Source: Oligoflexia bacterium
Lineage (GTDB): Bacteria; Bdellovibrionota; Bacteriovoracia; Bacteriovoracales; Bacteriovoracaceae
Assembly (NCBI GenBank): GCA_015232355.1
Contig: JADFZW010000001.1
Coordinates: 124,001 to 188,000 of the forward strand
DNA length: 64,000 bases
Reading direction: 5' to 3'
Below the pieces are notes generated by a model. That model ran no database searches. It was not told the origin of the DNA and saw only the letters and a program-made list of their open reading frames with translations. The position numbers and the translations under genes were made by a program. Positions 1-8,439 of the stretch are shown piece by piece; position 1 is the stretch's first letter; each line of letters begins with the position of its first letter.

Positions 1-313
1 CATCTGCACCTAAAGTTATTGAATCATTACAAGACTCTTCTGTACCAAAACTAGTCATAACTATTATTGGAGTGTTTTTGATTCTTTTATCAGGATGTTC
101 CTTGATTTTTTTTACTAACTGCAAACCATCCATTTCAGGCATTTGCATATCTGTTATTACAATCTCAATATTACGATTTTCTTCTTTTTGTAAATCTTCC
201 AAAGCAATTTTTCCATTCAGGGAATGGATCACTTTATGTCCCAGCTTATTTAAAAGAAAAACAGTTTTTTTTGCTTGTAATTGAGTATCTTCCACTAACA
301 GAATAATGCTCAT
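1..313 (-). CDS. Response regulator receiver domain, 3' end cut by window edge
   Basis: Reading the minus strand from an ATG at 313 gives an open frame that runs off the window start. The 104 visible residues form most of a CheY-like receiver domain: the acidic pair is in LLVEDT (Glu8, Asp9), the phospho-acceptor Asp55 is in VITDMQMPEMDG, and the switch Thr87 is in VMTSFG. The conserved lysine and the C-terminus lie outside the window, so any output domain is unknown. It starts 8 bp after the stop of the small membrane protein at 322-636, so the two are probably co-transcribed. A role in two-component phosphotransfer follows from the family; the partner kinase is not visible. Confidence 0.85.
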   Translation of the reverse strand, partial: MSIILLVEDTQLQAKKTVFLLNKLGHKVIHSLNGKIALEDLQKEENRNIEIVITDMQMPEMDGLQLVKKIKEHPDKRIKNTPIIVMTSFGTEESCNDSITLGAD

Positions 314-321
314 AGGTAACT

Positions 322-636
322 CTAACCTTGATTCTTTTGAATGCTTCGGGCCCGCATGCTTGGATCAACTCGCCTGAGCAACAAATAATTTAATATAATC
401 GATAAAACTACTATGCTAAAAATAAACAAAGCAAATTTTGCAATACTGATTCTAAAGAGTATTCCATCTATAATTTCAGAGGAGATGTGGCCTAGTACTA
501 GAGTTTGATTAACTATCCATAAACTAGTAATAGAAACAATAACTCCTTCAAAAAAAATCAAAATCAAAAATATGATAAATATCTTTTTTTTGAAATCATT
601 TTTAATTTCTATATATATATTCTTTAGAAAATTCAT
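322..636 (-). CDS. Small two-helix inner-membrane protein, unknown function
   Basis: This is a 104-residue protein when started at the ATG at 636. That start has a GAGAGGGA ribosome site 4-5 bp upstream; the open frame extends further upstream to 741 but with no good ribosome site. Two hydrophobic segments are visible, at about residues 19-40 and 65-88, separated by a short probably periplasmic loop. The C-terminus is short and basic (LLLRRVDPSMRAR). The layout resembles the sensor part of a HAMP-type protein without the signalling domain. It lies immediately upstream of the receiver-domain gene, which suggests a signalling link. I do not recognise a family. Confidence 0.6.
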   Translation of the reverse strand: MNFLKNIYIEIKNDFKKKIFIIFLILIFFEGVIVSITSLWIVNQTLVLGHISSEIIDGILFRISIAKFALFIFSIVVLSIILNYLLLRRVDPSMRARSIQKNQG

Positions 637-888
637 TTGATCCCTCTCTATATCTCCCTCTCTCTTTAATCCCTTCATAAATAATATTACTACCTTTTGT
701 GATTCTTTAGAAGAAAGTTTTACCTTTAAAAAAGAATACAAAAGATAATAGTCTACAAAAATGATCTATAATTAACATATATAAATTATATTAATCTTAG
801 ATTAACTACTAATATATTAACTGCTATAATTAGAATTATTCTTGATATGTTTTTTTCATCTTAAATAAATTCATTTGAAGGAGGAGAA

Positions 889-1398
889 ATGCAAAAGTAT
901 TTTATCTACTGCTCGATTTTGGTAATTTTATCAATATTCACTCTGCTTTTATCTAGTACATGCTATTCTGAAGATAAGAGTGCTGGTTGTGGACTTGGAA
1001 GTTTGGCGGCACCACAACAAACACTCATTTCAACAACTACTGCTAACATTGTTGATTACTTTCTTCCATCTAAGATTTCAGCAACAACTACTGGCACCTC
1101 TGGTTGTGCTAAACACTCACTAGTAATGAAACATAAGATGGATCTTCACTACACTCAAGTAAATTTTGAAAATCTAAAACAAGAAATTGCAATGGGTGGT
1201 GGAATTTATACCCAGGTATTTGGTCGGACTTTAGGATGTAATGATGAAGTCTATCCAACTTTCTCAGATAGGATGCAAAAAAATTATCAGCGCATCTTCA
1301 TTCAAAACAATGACAATTCAGTAAAAGCATTAGATAGTGTTAAATATATAATCAAGGGCGATCCAATACTTTCAAAAAAATGTAATGTTGGAGCATAA
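889..1398 (+). CDS. DUF3015 family secreted protein, copy 1
   Basis: The 169-residue product starts with a hydrophobic signal peptide of about 26 residues. The mature part carries the glycine/cysteine motif AGCGLGS, then TTGTSGCAKH, and later cysteines (RTLGCNDE, SKKCNVG), matching the DUF3015 family of periplasmic proteins of unknown function. A strong ribosome site (GAAGGAGGAG) precedes the ATG. A paralogue with the same cysteine pattern follows 29 bp later. The paired cysteines suggest disulfides in an oxidising compartment. Family members are often annotated only by this domain name, and no reaction is known to me. Confidence 0.8.
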   Translation: MQKYFIYCSILVILSIFTLLLSSTCYSEDKSAGCGLGSLAAPQQTLISTTTANIVDYFLPSKISATTTGTSGCAKHSLVMKHKMDLHYTQVNFENLKQEIAMGGGIYTQVFGRTLGCNDEVYPTFSDRMQKNYQRIFIQNNDNSVKALDSVKYIIKGDPILSKKCNVGA

Positions 1399-1427
1399 GC
1401 TACCAGTTAGAATAGGAGGAAAATTAA

Positions 1428-1940
1428 ATGAAAATTTTTATCAATACAATTTTTTTAACAATTTTTTTATTGTTCTCTTTGATTTTATCTACAAGCATTT
1501 GGGCCGGAGGAGATACTAGTACAGGATGTGGTGTTGGTTGGTATGTAACCAAATCTATGACCACTATTGGTGCCACTACTCGAGCAAGTACCAATGGTAC
1601 TTTTTCAAATACTCTAGCTATGACGTCAGGTACTTCTGGTTGTGCTCGACATAGTATTGTTATGAATGAAAAAATGGGTTTGCATTTTATAGCAGCAAAT
1701 TATCAAAATATTCTACAAGATCTTTCACAAGGAAATGGTGAATATTTACTAGGTCTCTCACGTACTATGGGATGCTCCGATAATGTAAGTAACATTTTTT
1801 CTACGGAAGCAAGATCGCACTTTTCAGAGATCTTTCCAATTGTAAATGGCCAAGAAAATCCTGAAAGATCATTGCAATCCTTAAAAAAAGTAATAAAAAA
1901 CAATCAAATTCTAGTCAGCAATTGTAATATTTTAGGTTAA
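1428..1940 (+). CDS. DUF3015 family secreted protein, copy 2
   Basis: This 170-residue protein has a signal peptide ending near STSIWAG and the same cysteine-centred blocks as its upstream neighbour: STGCGVGW, TSGTSGCARH, RTMGCSD and a cysteine near the C-terminus (SNCNILG). The two are tandem paralogues in the DUF3015 family. The ribosome site is AGGAGG, 7 bp before the ATG. The spacing of 29 bp to copy 1 indicates one transcript. Function is unknown. The tandem duplication is old enough that much of the non-motif sequence has diverged. Confidence 0.8.
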   Translation: MKIFINTIFLTIFLLFSLILSTSIWAGGDTSTGCGVGWYVTKSMTTIGATTRASTNGTFSNTLAMTSGTSGCARHSIVMNEKMGLHFIAANYQNILQDLSQGNGEYLLGLSRTMGCSDNVSNIFSTEARSHFSEIFPIVNGQENPERSLQSLKKVIKNNQILVSNCNILG

Positions 1941-1998
1941 GATATTTCAAATTAACTACTTCACTTCAACTTAAAACATTTTTTAAAAAATTTAATTT

Positions 1999-3993
1999 AT
2001 GGACAGATTTCAACTGCACTTAAGAATACTTTTTCCATTTTTAGCTTTAATTTTATTTTTCTCTTCTTACTGTTACTCTTTTGAATCAACAATAAGCGAA
2101 GATAAACTATCTCTTCTTGCTAATTCAAAGTATTGGTTACGATTAGGACATTATAAAAAAACCATTTTTGGAGGTTATAAAGGGCAAATCGACAATCAAA
2201 AATTCTATCTAGCAAATGATGGAAAATTTAATCCTCTAAGTGAATTGAAGGCCACTCTCGATTTGTTTCTAAAAAGCAATAATTATAAAGATGATAACTT
2301 TCATCCACAATGCTTGTATCCTGCCAGATATCGTTTTATAAAGAGTGAATTACCCTCTACTCTTACTACGGCCAAATGTAATGATTTAAATGATTGGATG
2401 AACTCTCTATCACCTCAAGGGGCCACACTAGTATATGCCAGCAGCTATCCTAACAATCCCGGATCAACTTTTGGTCATACCTATTTAAAAATTATCTCCA
2501 ATAATGATTCCAGATTGCAGGCAGGATCGGCAGGATCGACAAGTTCATCAGGATCAACTACAAACTCTAGAACTGCTCATTTGGATTTATTAGATTACTC
2601 CATAAGCTATGCTGCCAACACCGCAGATGCCTTCGGACTTACTTACGCTTTTAATGGAATCTTTGGTGGATACATCGGATATTTTGCATTACAGCCTTCA
2701 TATATGAAAGTTAACGAATATAGTGATCGTGAAGATCGTGATCTATGGGAATATAATTTAAATATCACTGAGCAAGATGCTAAGCGGATGATGTATCACT
2801 TTTGGGAATTAAATCAAGATGCTTTCTTCGATTACTTTTTCTTCGATGAAAATTGTGCTTATCAATTGTTAACTTTAATTGAAGTGGCCCGTTTGGATTG
2901 GGAATTAACTGATAGTGTATGGCTTTATTTAACTCCTGCTGACTCCATAAAATTAATCGCTAATAATCCTAATTCCATCAAAGAGGTAAGATATCGACCT
3001 TCGCTCTATAAAAGAGTAATGAAAAAAATTGAACAACTACAAAGAGATCAAAAAATTATTTTTAAAGATATAATTGAATATAAAAAACCAATTGAAATAG
3101 TTAAAGAAGATGCAAAAACACTTGAGACCATCGCCAGTTATCTTTTCTTTCGCAAACAAGCACAGCTAAATAAGCTGGACCAGCAACAAACTGAACTCTA
3201 TAATAAATCATTTCTACTTCGTTCAAATCTGGGCGCTAAAAGTTCCATTGAAGAAGTAACTATTAGTGCACCTAAAAATGATTCTCCTGTAGATGCTCAC
3301 AATTCAGTACAAGTAGGATACAGCTTTGGTAGCAGTAACACTCAAACTTACAATTACAATCACACTTATCAGGAATTAACTTTTCGTCCCGCCCTCCATG
3401 ATATTTTAAATAATACTCAAGGATACTCTACCTTCACCCATTTAGAAGTACTAAAAATGAAACTAAGATATTACAACCAAAAGAGTAAATTATATTTGGA
3501 AGAATGGAAATTTGTAGATGCAATTTCTCTAACACCTTACGAATCTATTGAGCGAAAGTATTCATGGCAATTAGATTTTAAGAGTTATATGCTAAAAGAT
3601 ATTGGAGAAGCTGATAGATTGGCCATAAGTTTTAGGCCATCAATGGGTTATTCCTTCACTCCCACTAACGAATGGTTTCTACTATATTCTCTACTAGGTA
3701 TTAACCTCGAAGCACAATCTATTTTTAAACACTACATGCGTTTTGGGCCAATGTTAAAAATCGGGGCCATAAGTAACCTCTCCAAAATTTATCGATTACA
3801 ATTGATGGCAGAATTAATTGCTGATGTTTTTCAAAGTAGTCGACAAAAATACTTTCACCAATATTATTTAGATCAATCATTTGTTTTAACACAAAATTTA
3901 GATTTAAGATTGCATCTTTTTTGGTTAAATAGAAGTGATGAACGATTTAATAATTATAAAGAAGGAAGCTTGACCATTAATTATCACTATTAG
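1999..3993 (+). CDS. DUF4105 (Lnb N-terminal periplasmic-like) exported protein
   Basis: The protein has 664 residues with a signal peptide (about 1-28). The central block YPNNPGSTFGHTYLKI, with His160, and the block DENCAYQLL, with Cys286, are the hallmark of the DUF4105 domain. That domain is shared with Lnb, an enterococcal lipoprotein N-acyl-transferring enzyme, where a His/Cys pair is catalytic. The C-terminal 230 residues (from about 430) alternate polar and aromatic residues and look like beta structure, perhaps a barrel. A low-complexity Ala/Gly/Ser insert (around residues 174-192) interrupts the domain. No clear ribosome site precedes the ATG. Enzymatic activity is inferred only from the family. 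Confidence 0.75.
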   Translation: MDRFQLHLRILFPFLALILFFSSYCYSFESTISEDKLSLLANSKYWLRLGHYKKTIFGGYKGQIDNQKFYLANDGKFNPLSELKATLDLFLKSNNYKDDNFHPQCLYPARYRFIKSELPSTLTTAKCNDLNDWMNSLSPQGATLVYASSYPNNPGSTFGHTYLKIISNNDSRLQAGSAGSTSSSGSTTNSRTAHLDLLDYSISYAANTADAFGLTYAFNGIFGGYIGYFALQPSYMKVNEYSDREDRDLWEYNLNITEQDAKRMMYHFWELNQDAFFDYFFFDENCAYQLLTLIEVARLDWELTDSVWLYLTPADSIKLIANNPNSIKEVRYRPSLYKRVMKKIEQLQRDQKIIFKDIIEYKKPIEIVKEDAKTLETIASYLFFRKQAQLNKLDQQQTELYNKSFLLRSNLGAKSSIEEVTISAPKNDSPVDAHNSVQVGYSFGSSNTQTYNYNHTYQELTFRPALHDILNNTQGYSTFTHLEVLKMKLRYYNQKSKLYLEEWKFVDAISLTPYESIERKYSWQLDFKSYMLKDIGEADRLAISFRPSMGYSFTPTNEWFLLYSLLGINLEAQSIFKHYMRFGPMLKIGAISNLSKIYRLQLMAELIADVFQSSRQKYFHQYYLDQSFVLTQNLDLRLHLFWLNRSDERFNNYKEGSLTINYHY

Positions 3994-4053
3994 AAATATG
4001 CGCGTCCCTTATACCTTGTACCTTATACCTTAGATATAGTAGAGGCAATTAGT

Positions 4054-4497
4054 ATGAAAACTCTAATCGAACTAAATAACAAACGAAGAAATCTATTAAT
4101 TAATCCCAAATTTCAACTTAAAGTTATTGGATACTTCTCTCTTGTTTCTTTATTTATAACTGCTTTCCTCTATATTGGACTTTACTTTATTGCTCAAAAT
4201 ATGATCAAGCAAGGTATCGAAGCAGGAGTAAGTACTGACAATGTTTATTTTAAAGTAGTTGAACAACAACTGAGTGCTAGCTCTTCAATATTGATCGCTA
4301 TCTTTATTGCCAGCTTAATCTTTTTTATAATTGTAGGTACAGTAATTTCTCATAAAATTGCTGGGCCTATCTTTCGAATATGCTCTACTCTTTCAAAATG
4401 TAAAACTAAAGAGGATTTTAAGGAAATAAAATTTAGAGATAGTGATTACTTTCCAGAATTGGCAAAGGAGATTAATCATTTCATAGAAAGAATCTAG
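4054..4497 (+). CDS. Two-TM protein with HAMP-like segment
   Basis: This 147-residue protein has two transmembrane helices (about 25-47 and 77-99) flanking a short periplasmic loop. They are followed by SHKIAGPIFRI, the typical first helix of a HAMP linker, and a short acidic cytoplasmic tail. No kinase, cyclase or methyl-accepting domain follows, so it is a stand-alone HAMP-like module. It could modulate a partner receptor or simply be a membrane adaptor. Its stop lies 9 bp before the next start, so it is probably co-transcribed with the 739-aa protein. Confidence 0.65.
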   Translation: MKTLIELNNKRRNLLINPKFQLKVIGYFSLVSLFITAFLYIGLYFIAQNMIKQGIEAGVSTDNVYFKVVEQQLSASSSILIAIFIASLIFFIIVGTVISHKIAGPIFRICSTLSKCKTKEDFKEIKFRDSDYFPELAKEINHFIERI

Positions 4498-4506
4498 AGG
4501 AAATAT

Positions 4507-6726
4507 ATGATATATAATAACAATATTTTTTTTAAAAACTTATTAATCATCTTTATTACTGTCCTATTAATTTTTAATCCCATTGCCAATGATATGCAGT
4601 TGATACCTGTAAGTTATGCAGATGCTACCACTGATTGTTTGGCCAAAAAAACTGAACAAGAAAGAGCATCATGTATATTGGCACTTTGTGATTCCAAATC
4701 GGATGTGGCGGCTAAAGAGAGTTGCAGAAGAGATGCTTCTAAGAAAATTATGAGTAAAGCTGAAAATGTAGAAGGTTTTGATATCGCCAATAAATCTTTA
4801 ACCATTACACTAACAATAATAAATCTTATTGTTTGGACTATTGCTGATATCTTCTCTGGAATATCTGATTTGAAAGGATCGGGTTGTAATACATTGTCTA
4901 GAATAATGATGACCGTTGGAATGTTGATTAATAGTATTCTCAGCGCTATTGCTTTTATTATAGATATAATAATGACATTAACCGTACATAAATCATTCTT
5001 TGAAAAATCAGCAGGAGGTGCTGATACACAAATTGCAGCTTTACAATTTTCCAAAGATGCAGAAACTATAAAATTATCTTCTCTCATAATGAGTTCAGTA
5101 ATTACAGGAATAGTAATTGTCTTCTTTGCGTTAGCACTAATTCTGGCGATCTATGAGTGGATTAAACCACCTCATTGTGAAGTGCCAACTGATAAGGCCA
5201 GTGATGAGATGAAAAAGCTTCAAGAAGAGTTTAAAAAGAAAGCAAAAGATCCGAAGACAACTTTAGGTTGTGGTGATACTGCCAAATTAATTATGGGTAT
5301 TGTAAAAATAGCTGTTAGATTAGGAGGTGGTGTTGGAACCTTTACTTCTGTTTTTAGCAACAAAGATGATTATATAACCAATCAAACAGGCAAATTAATC
5401 AAAGGCGGATTTGCTATCGTGGGCGTTATCGTAACAATATATTCTTTAATCCAACTTGTATATTGTAAAGGAGGATTCCGTAATGTTGGGACCTTCAATG
5501 CCGTAACCAGCAAAGCAAAGATTTTAGTAACTGCCACTAACACTCCATATGGAAGAGCTATCTTAGCGGCCATTTTAGGTGGATTAATGTCAACTCAATT
5601 TGGTATTCTAATTAAACTCATTACTGTTCAACAAGATAAAATAAATAAAGTGCAAGAAATGATGGATGCTTTAAAAAAGATGAATACCGGTGGAACCGGA
5701 TTAGCTGTACCATCACCATCGGTTACACCAACCGTTATACCATTAGATGCAAATTTATTTTCTCCAAATGAAAACAATAAAAAATATAAAGATAATTTTT
5801 TATCTTTTATTTTTGATAAAATATTAAGTGTTTTACTGCCATATGCTTTTAGCACAAAAGATCTTTTCTCCTCTGTATTTGCAGATGCCAACTCCGATCC
5901 TCTTAGTGTTGTTAAGAAAAATCTATCACTTTGTTATTCAGATATTCAAACCATGAAAGAGGACGAGCAATGCAAATGTAAAACAAATAACAGTTGTGGA
6001 AAACTTTCTGCAAATTCTCTTCCATCAGAGCTAAGATTACCTCCAATAACAAAGACATTCGACATGATAAACCAATGGCTTAAAGGAGATCTTTTTTTAA
6101 CTGATATAAAATTTAATGATGTGAAAAAGAATGTCGATGATATGAATGAAATAGAAAATAAGTTTGCAAAGTATTTAGAAAAAAATAAACCCGACATCTA
6201 CAAACAATACAAAGGAATTAAAGAACAGGCACAAAAAGAAACTGACCAGATAATAAAATTTGGAATGGAGAATATAGAAGAACCTGCGGAATCTAACTCC
6301 AAAATTTTAAACAACGTCATCTCAGAATTAATCAAAAAAGATCCTGACATACAAAAGTTCATAAAGGGATTAAACACTGATATAGTTCATTCAGCTGATT
6401 CAATTAATTCAATTAATTCAATTAATTCAATTAATTCAATTAATTCAATTAATTCAATTAATTCAATTAATTCAATCAATTTAGTTGATTCAAAAACAAA
6501 TGAGAATAAAACAATATCTCCAGAGCTCTCTACAGAAAATCAGAATCAAAATCAAAACCAGGAACAAGTGCAGAATCAAAATAAAGACTATAGCTACAAA
6601 TATAAAAGTATTTTAAATGATCCCACTAAAAATATTTTTACAATCATCTCTAGTAGATACAAAGTAATCAATGAAAGATTACAACTCTACTCTGAACCTA
6701 CTGCATCTATCATTCCTACTCCTTAA
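4507..6726 (+). CDS. Large exported/multi-TM protein with (Ser-Ile-Asn)9 repeat, unknown
   Basis: The product has 739 residues and starts with a signal-like helix (about 8-37). A cysteine-rich segment follows (DCLAKKTEQERASCILALCDSK region) and then several hydrophobic stretches (about 98-118, 138-160, 190-215, 305-320, 350-370), so it is probably a polytopic membrane protein. The C-terminal third is polar and contains nine Ser-Ile-Asn units encoded by a 9-bp repeat (6400-6480), then an Asn-Gln-rich run. I do not recognise the family. GAGGAAATAT precedes the ATG. Its stop codon overlaps the stop of the convergent glycosyltransferase gene. Confidence 0.6.
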   Translation: MIYNNNIFFKNLLIIFITVLLIFNPIANDMQLIPVSYADATTDCLAKKTEQERASCILALCDSKSDVAAKESCRRDASKKIMSKAENVEGFDIANKSLTITLTIINLIVWTIADIFSGISDLKGSGCNTLSRIMMTVGMLINSILSAIAFIIDIIMTLTVHKSFFEKSAGGADTQIAALQFSKDAETIKLSSLIMSSVITGIVIVFFALALILAIYEWIKPPHCEVPTDKASDEMKKLQEEFKKKAKDPKTTLGCGDTAKLIMGIVKIAVRLGGGVGTFTSVFSNKDDYITNQTGKLIKGGFAIVGVIVTIYSLIQLVYCKGGFRNVGTFNAVTSKAKILVTATNTPYGRAILAAILGGLMSTQFGILIKLITVQQDKINKVQEMMDALKKMNTGGTGLAVPSPSVTPTVIPLDANLFSPNENNKKYKDNFLSFIFDKILSVLLPYAFSTKDLFSSVFADANSDPLSVVKKNLSLCYSDIQTMKEDEQCKCKTNNSCGKLSANSLPSELRLPPITKTFDMINQWLKGDLFLTDIKFNDVKKNVDDMNEIENKFAKYLEKNKPDIYKQYKGIKEQAQKETDQIIKFGMENIEEPAESNSKILNNVISELIKKDPDIQKFIKGLNTDIVHSADSINSINSINSINSINSINSINSINSINLVDSKTNENKTISPELSTENQNQNQNQEQVQNQNKDYSYKYKSILNDPTKNIFTIISSRYKVINERLQLYSEPTASIIPTP
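6400..6480 (+). repeat. 9-bp tandem repeat, nine copies, in-frame
   Basis: The unit TCAATTAAT is repeated nine times without interruption. The last copy carries one change (ATT to ATC). It encodes Ser-Ile-Asn repeats in the 739-residue protein, and because the unit is 9 bp any gain or loss keeps the frame. Confidence 0.95.
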
Positions 6727-8417
6727 TTGGTCGAAACCGCATAATAGAAGTAAACTTCAAATCTATTTAATAATCCTCCTTTCCTAAAACTCCAAGGCAA
6801 ATCTTTGCTGGCATAAAATATCGGCCACTCGAGTGCAGTAGTAAACAAAGCAAATAAATTTTTTTCTCTATAAAAATCAACTACAAAAATTTCAGTAAGA
6901 TTATACTTTTTTTTATCAATCCTATCCGTATAAGGAATAAGAAATATATCTCCGGATTTTGGTATTGATGTTTTCAAATCAAAGTGTTTAAAATTAGCAT
7001 TAGCATTTGAAGCATACCATTGCCAACCCCAATGGCCTACAAACCAAATGGTATTTCCACTCTCAATGTGATGTTGATGTAATTTGTTTTTGATTATCTC
7101 TACAGCTTTTCTTGAAGTATCCGCATAGTAGTAATCAGAAATTCCCAATGTAACACCAAGAAAAACTGTAACTACTAAAATCCCTCTCAGGAAAAAATTA
7201 TTTATTTGCGGAAAGATCTCCAATCCCAAAATTAATAGTAATGGAGGTAATGAGATAAGAAGATGTCTTGTGGCCAAAAAAGGAGAAAATAAAATCGCAA
7301 AACTCATTCCTGCAAAAAACCAAATGTATAGAAATAATTTTTGCTGATCTTTCTTTTTATAATCTCGAAAAATATTTTTAAGAGAATGAATCAGTAAAAT
7401 AAAAATTGAAATACCGTTCAAAAGAAAGAGTATTGATAATATCTTATCATTTAAGCGATCACTTATAACTTCAAAATAAACAAGCAAAGGGAGTGAAATA
7501 AACAATATTAAAAAAAGAAAATTACTTTTATAGGAAATGTTTTTAAAAAAATATGGAATCGCTATAATCCCAATAGGAAGAATTGCACCCAATATTGCTA
7601 ACCAATATTTTCCTCGCCTGAAAATAATTTCATATAGAGAAACTTGCGGTCTGGGTCTATCTAAAATGTGAATGTGGCCATAATCATAGTAATTAAAGAG
7701 CGACCATAAGACTATCATTGTAATTGGTATAATAATTACCCACGTCCACTTCTTTTTATAATCTCTAGAACTAAATAATAAGAGAGAGCTCAAAACTACT
7801 ATCATCACTAGTGCCGTATATTTTGTTAAAATTGCAAACCCACAAAAAATACCGGCCGCTATCACTAATACTAATGCCAATGACAATGACAATCTTTCAT
7901 CCCTAGTAATCGCTAACTTTAACGACCATACAGAAGCAAGTGAAAGCGCCAACATTGGAATATCTGTCATCACATTTTGATTAACAATAAATGCAGGGCC
8001 TAAAGCAAAGAGGGCGGTTAAAAACATTTGATGTTTTTTATCGACTTCAAACATCACCGTCAATCTATAAAAAAAGTAAATAGCAAAGAAGGAGAATATT
8101 GCAATAATTAGGTGAAGAAATATAGGAAAATGGACATGATTAGATTTAAAAAGTAAAATAAACGGCACTATCAAATAACTCAAAAGATGTGGCTGATTGA
8201 TTTTAGAGACTGGGGCATATGATCCCTCCCAATTAACCAGAAATTGCATAGGATGCAGTGGATTTGCAATAATTCCCTTTGCAACTTCAATATAGGCAGT
8301 ATCATCAATATGAATTGCTTTATTTATATTTATTAGAGTAACTGTAAAGAAAATAAAAAAAATCCAAACCGAAGAGTTAATTTGTTGATTGGATAAAAAT
8401 TTGTAAATGAATTTCAT
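6723..8417 (-). CDS. GT39/PMT-like membrane glycosyltransferase
   Basis: The 564-residue protein has about a dozen hydrophobic helices and an acidic pair in the first periplasmic loop (HIDDTAYIE), as in the GT-C fold families that include PMT (GT39) and ArnT. These enzymes use polyprenyl-phosphate sugars to glycosylate lipids or proteins outside the inner membrane. The C-terminal 130 residues form a soluble domain. It lies downstream of, and may be coupled to, the UDP-glucuronate decarboxylase-like gene. The start is unusual: the ATG at 8417 lies in an array of 7-bp repeats without a Shine-Dalgarno site. The exact acceptor cannot be told. Confidence 0.7.
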   Translation of the reverse strand: MKFIYKFLSNQQINSSVWIFFIFFTVTLININKAIHIDDTAYIEVAKGIIANPLHPMQFLVNWEGSYAPVSKINQPHLLSYLIVPFILLFKSNHVHFPIFLHLIIAIFSFFAIYFFYRLTVMFEVDKKHQMFLTALFALGPAFIVNQNVMTDIPMLALSLASVWSLKLAITRDERLSLSLALVLVIAAGIFCGFAILTKYTALVMIVVLSSLLLFSSRDYKKKWTWVIIIPITMIVLWSLFNYYDYGHIHILDRPRPQVSLYEIIFRRGKYWLAILGAILPIGIIAIPYFFKNISYKSNFLFLILFISLPLLVYFEVISDRLNDKILSILFLLNGISIFILLIHSLKNIFRDYKKKDQQKLFLYIWFFAGMSFAILFSPFLATRHLLISLPPLLLILGLEIFPQINNFFLRGILVVTVFLGVTLGISDYYYADTSRKAVEIIKNKLHQHHIESGNTIWFVGHWGWQWYASNANANFKHFDLKTSIPKSGDIFLIPYTDRIDKKKYNLTEIFVVDFYREKNLFALFTTALEWPIFYASKDLPWSFRKGGLLNRFEVYFYYAVSTN

Positions 8418-8439
8418 GTTTCATGTTTCATGTTTCATG
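8415..8439 (-). repeat. 7-bp tandem repeat spanning a start codon
   Basis: The unit CATGTTT (plus strand) occurs three times, with a partial fourth copy. On the minus strand it places ATG codons every 7 bp (at 8438, 8431, 8424 and 8417), so in different frames. The ATG at 8438 overlaps the stop of the upstream gene as ATGA and opens a 5-codon mini-frame ending in TGA two codons before the presumed true start at 8417. Slippage would change the relation between the upstream stop and the start. Confidence 0.9.

Noticed and set aside
6400-6480. Assembly artefact at the nine-copy repeat
   Set aside because: The repeat keeps the frame, the last unit carries a distinct base, and similar repeats occur in many genes, so a real sequence feature is more likely, although copy number may be uncertain.
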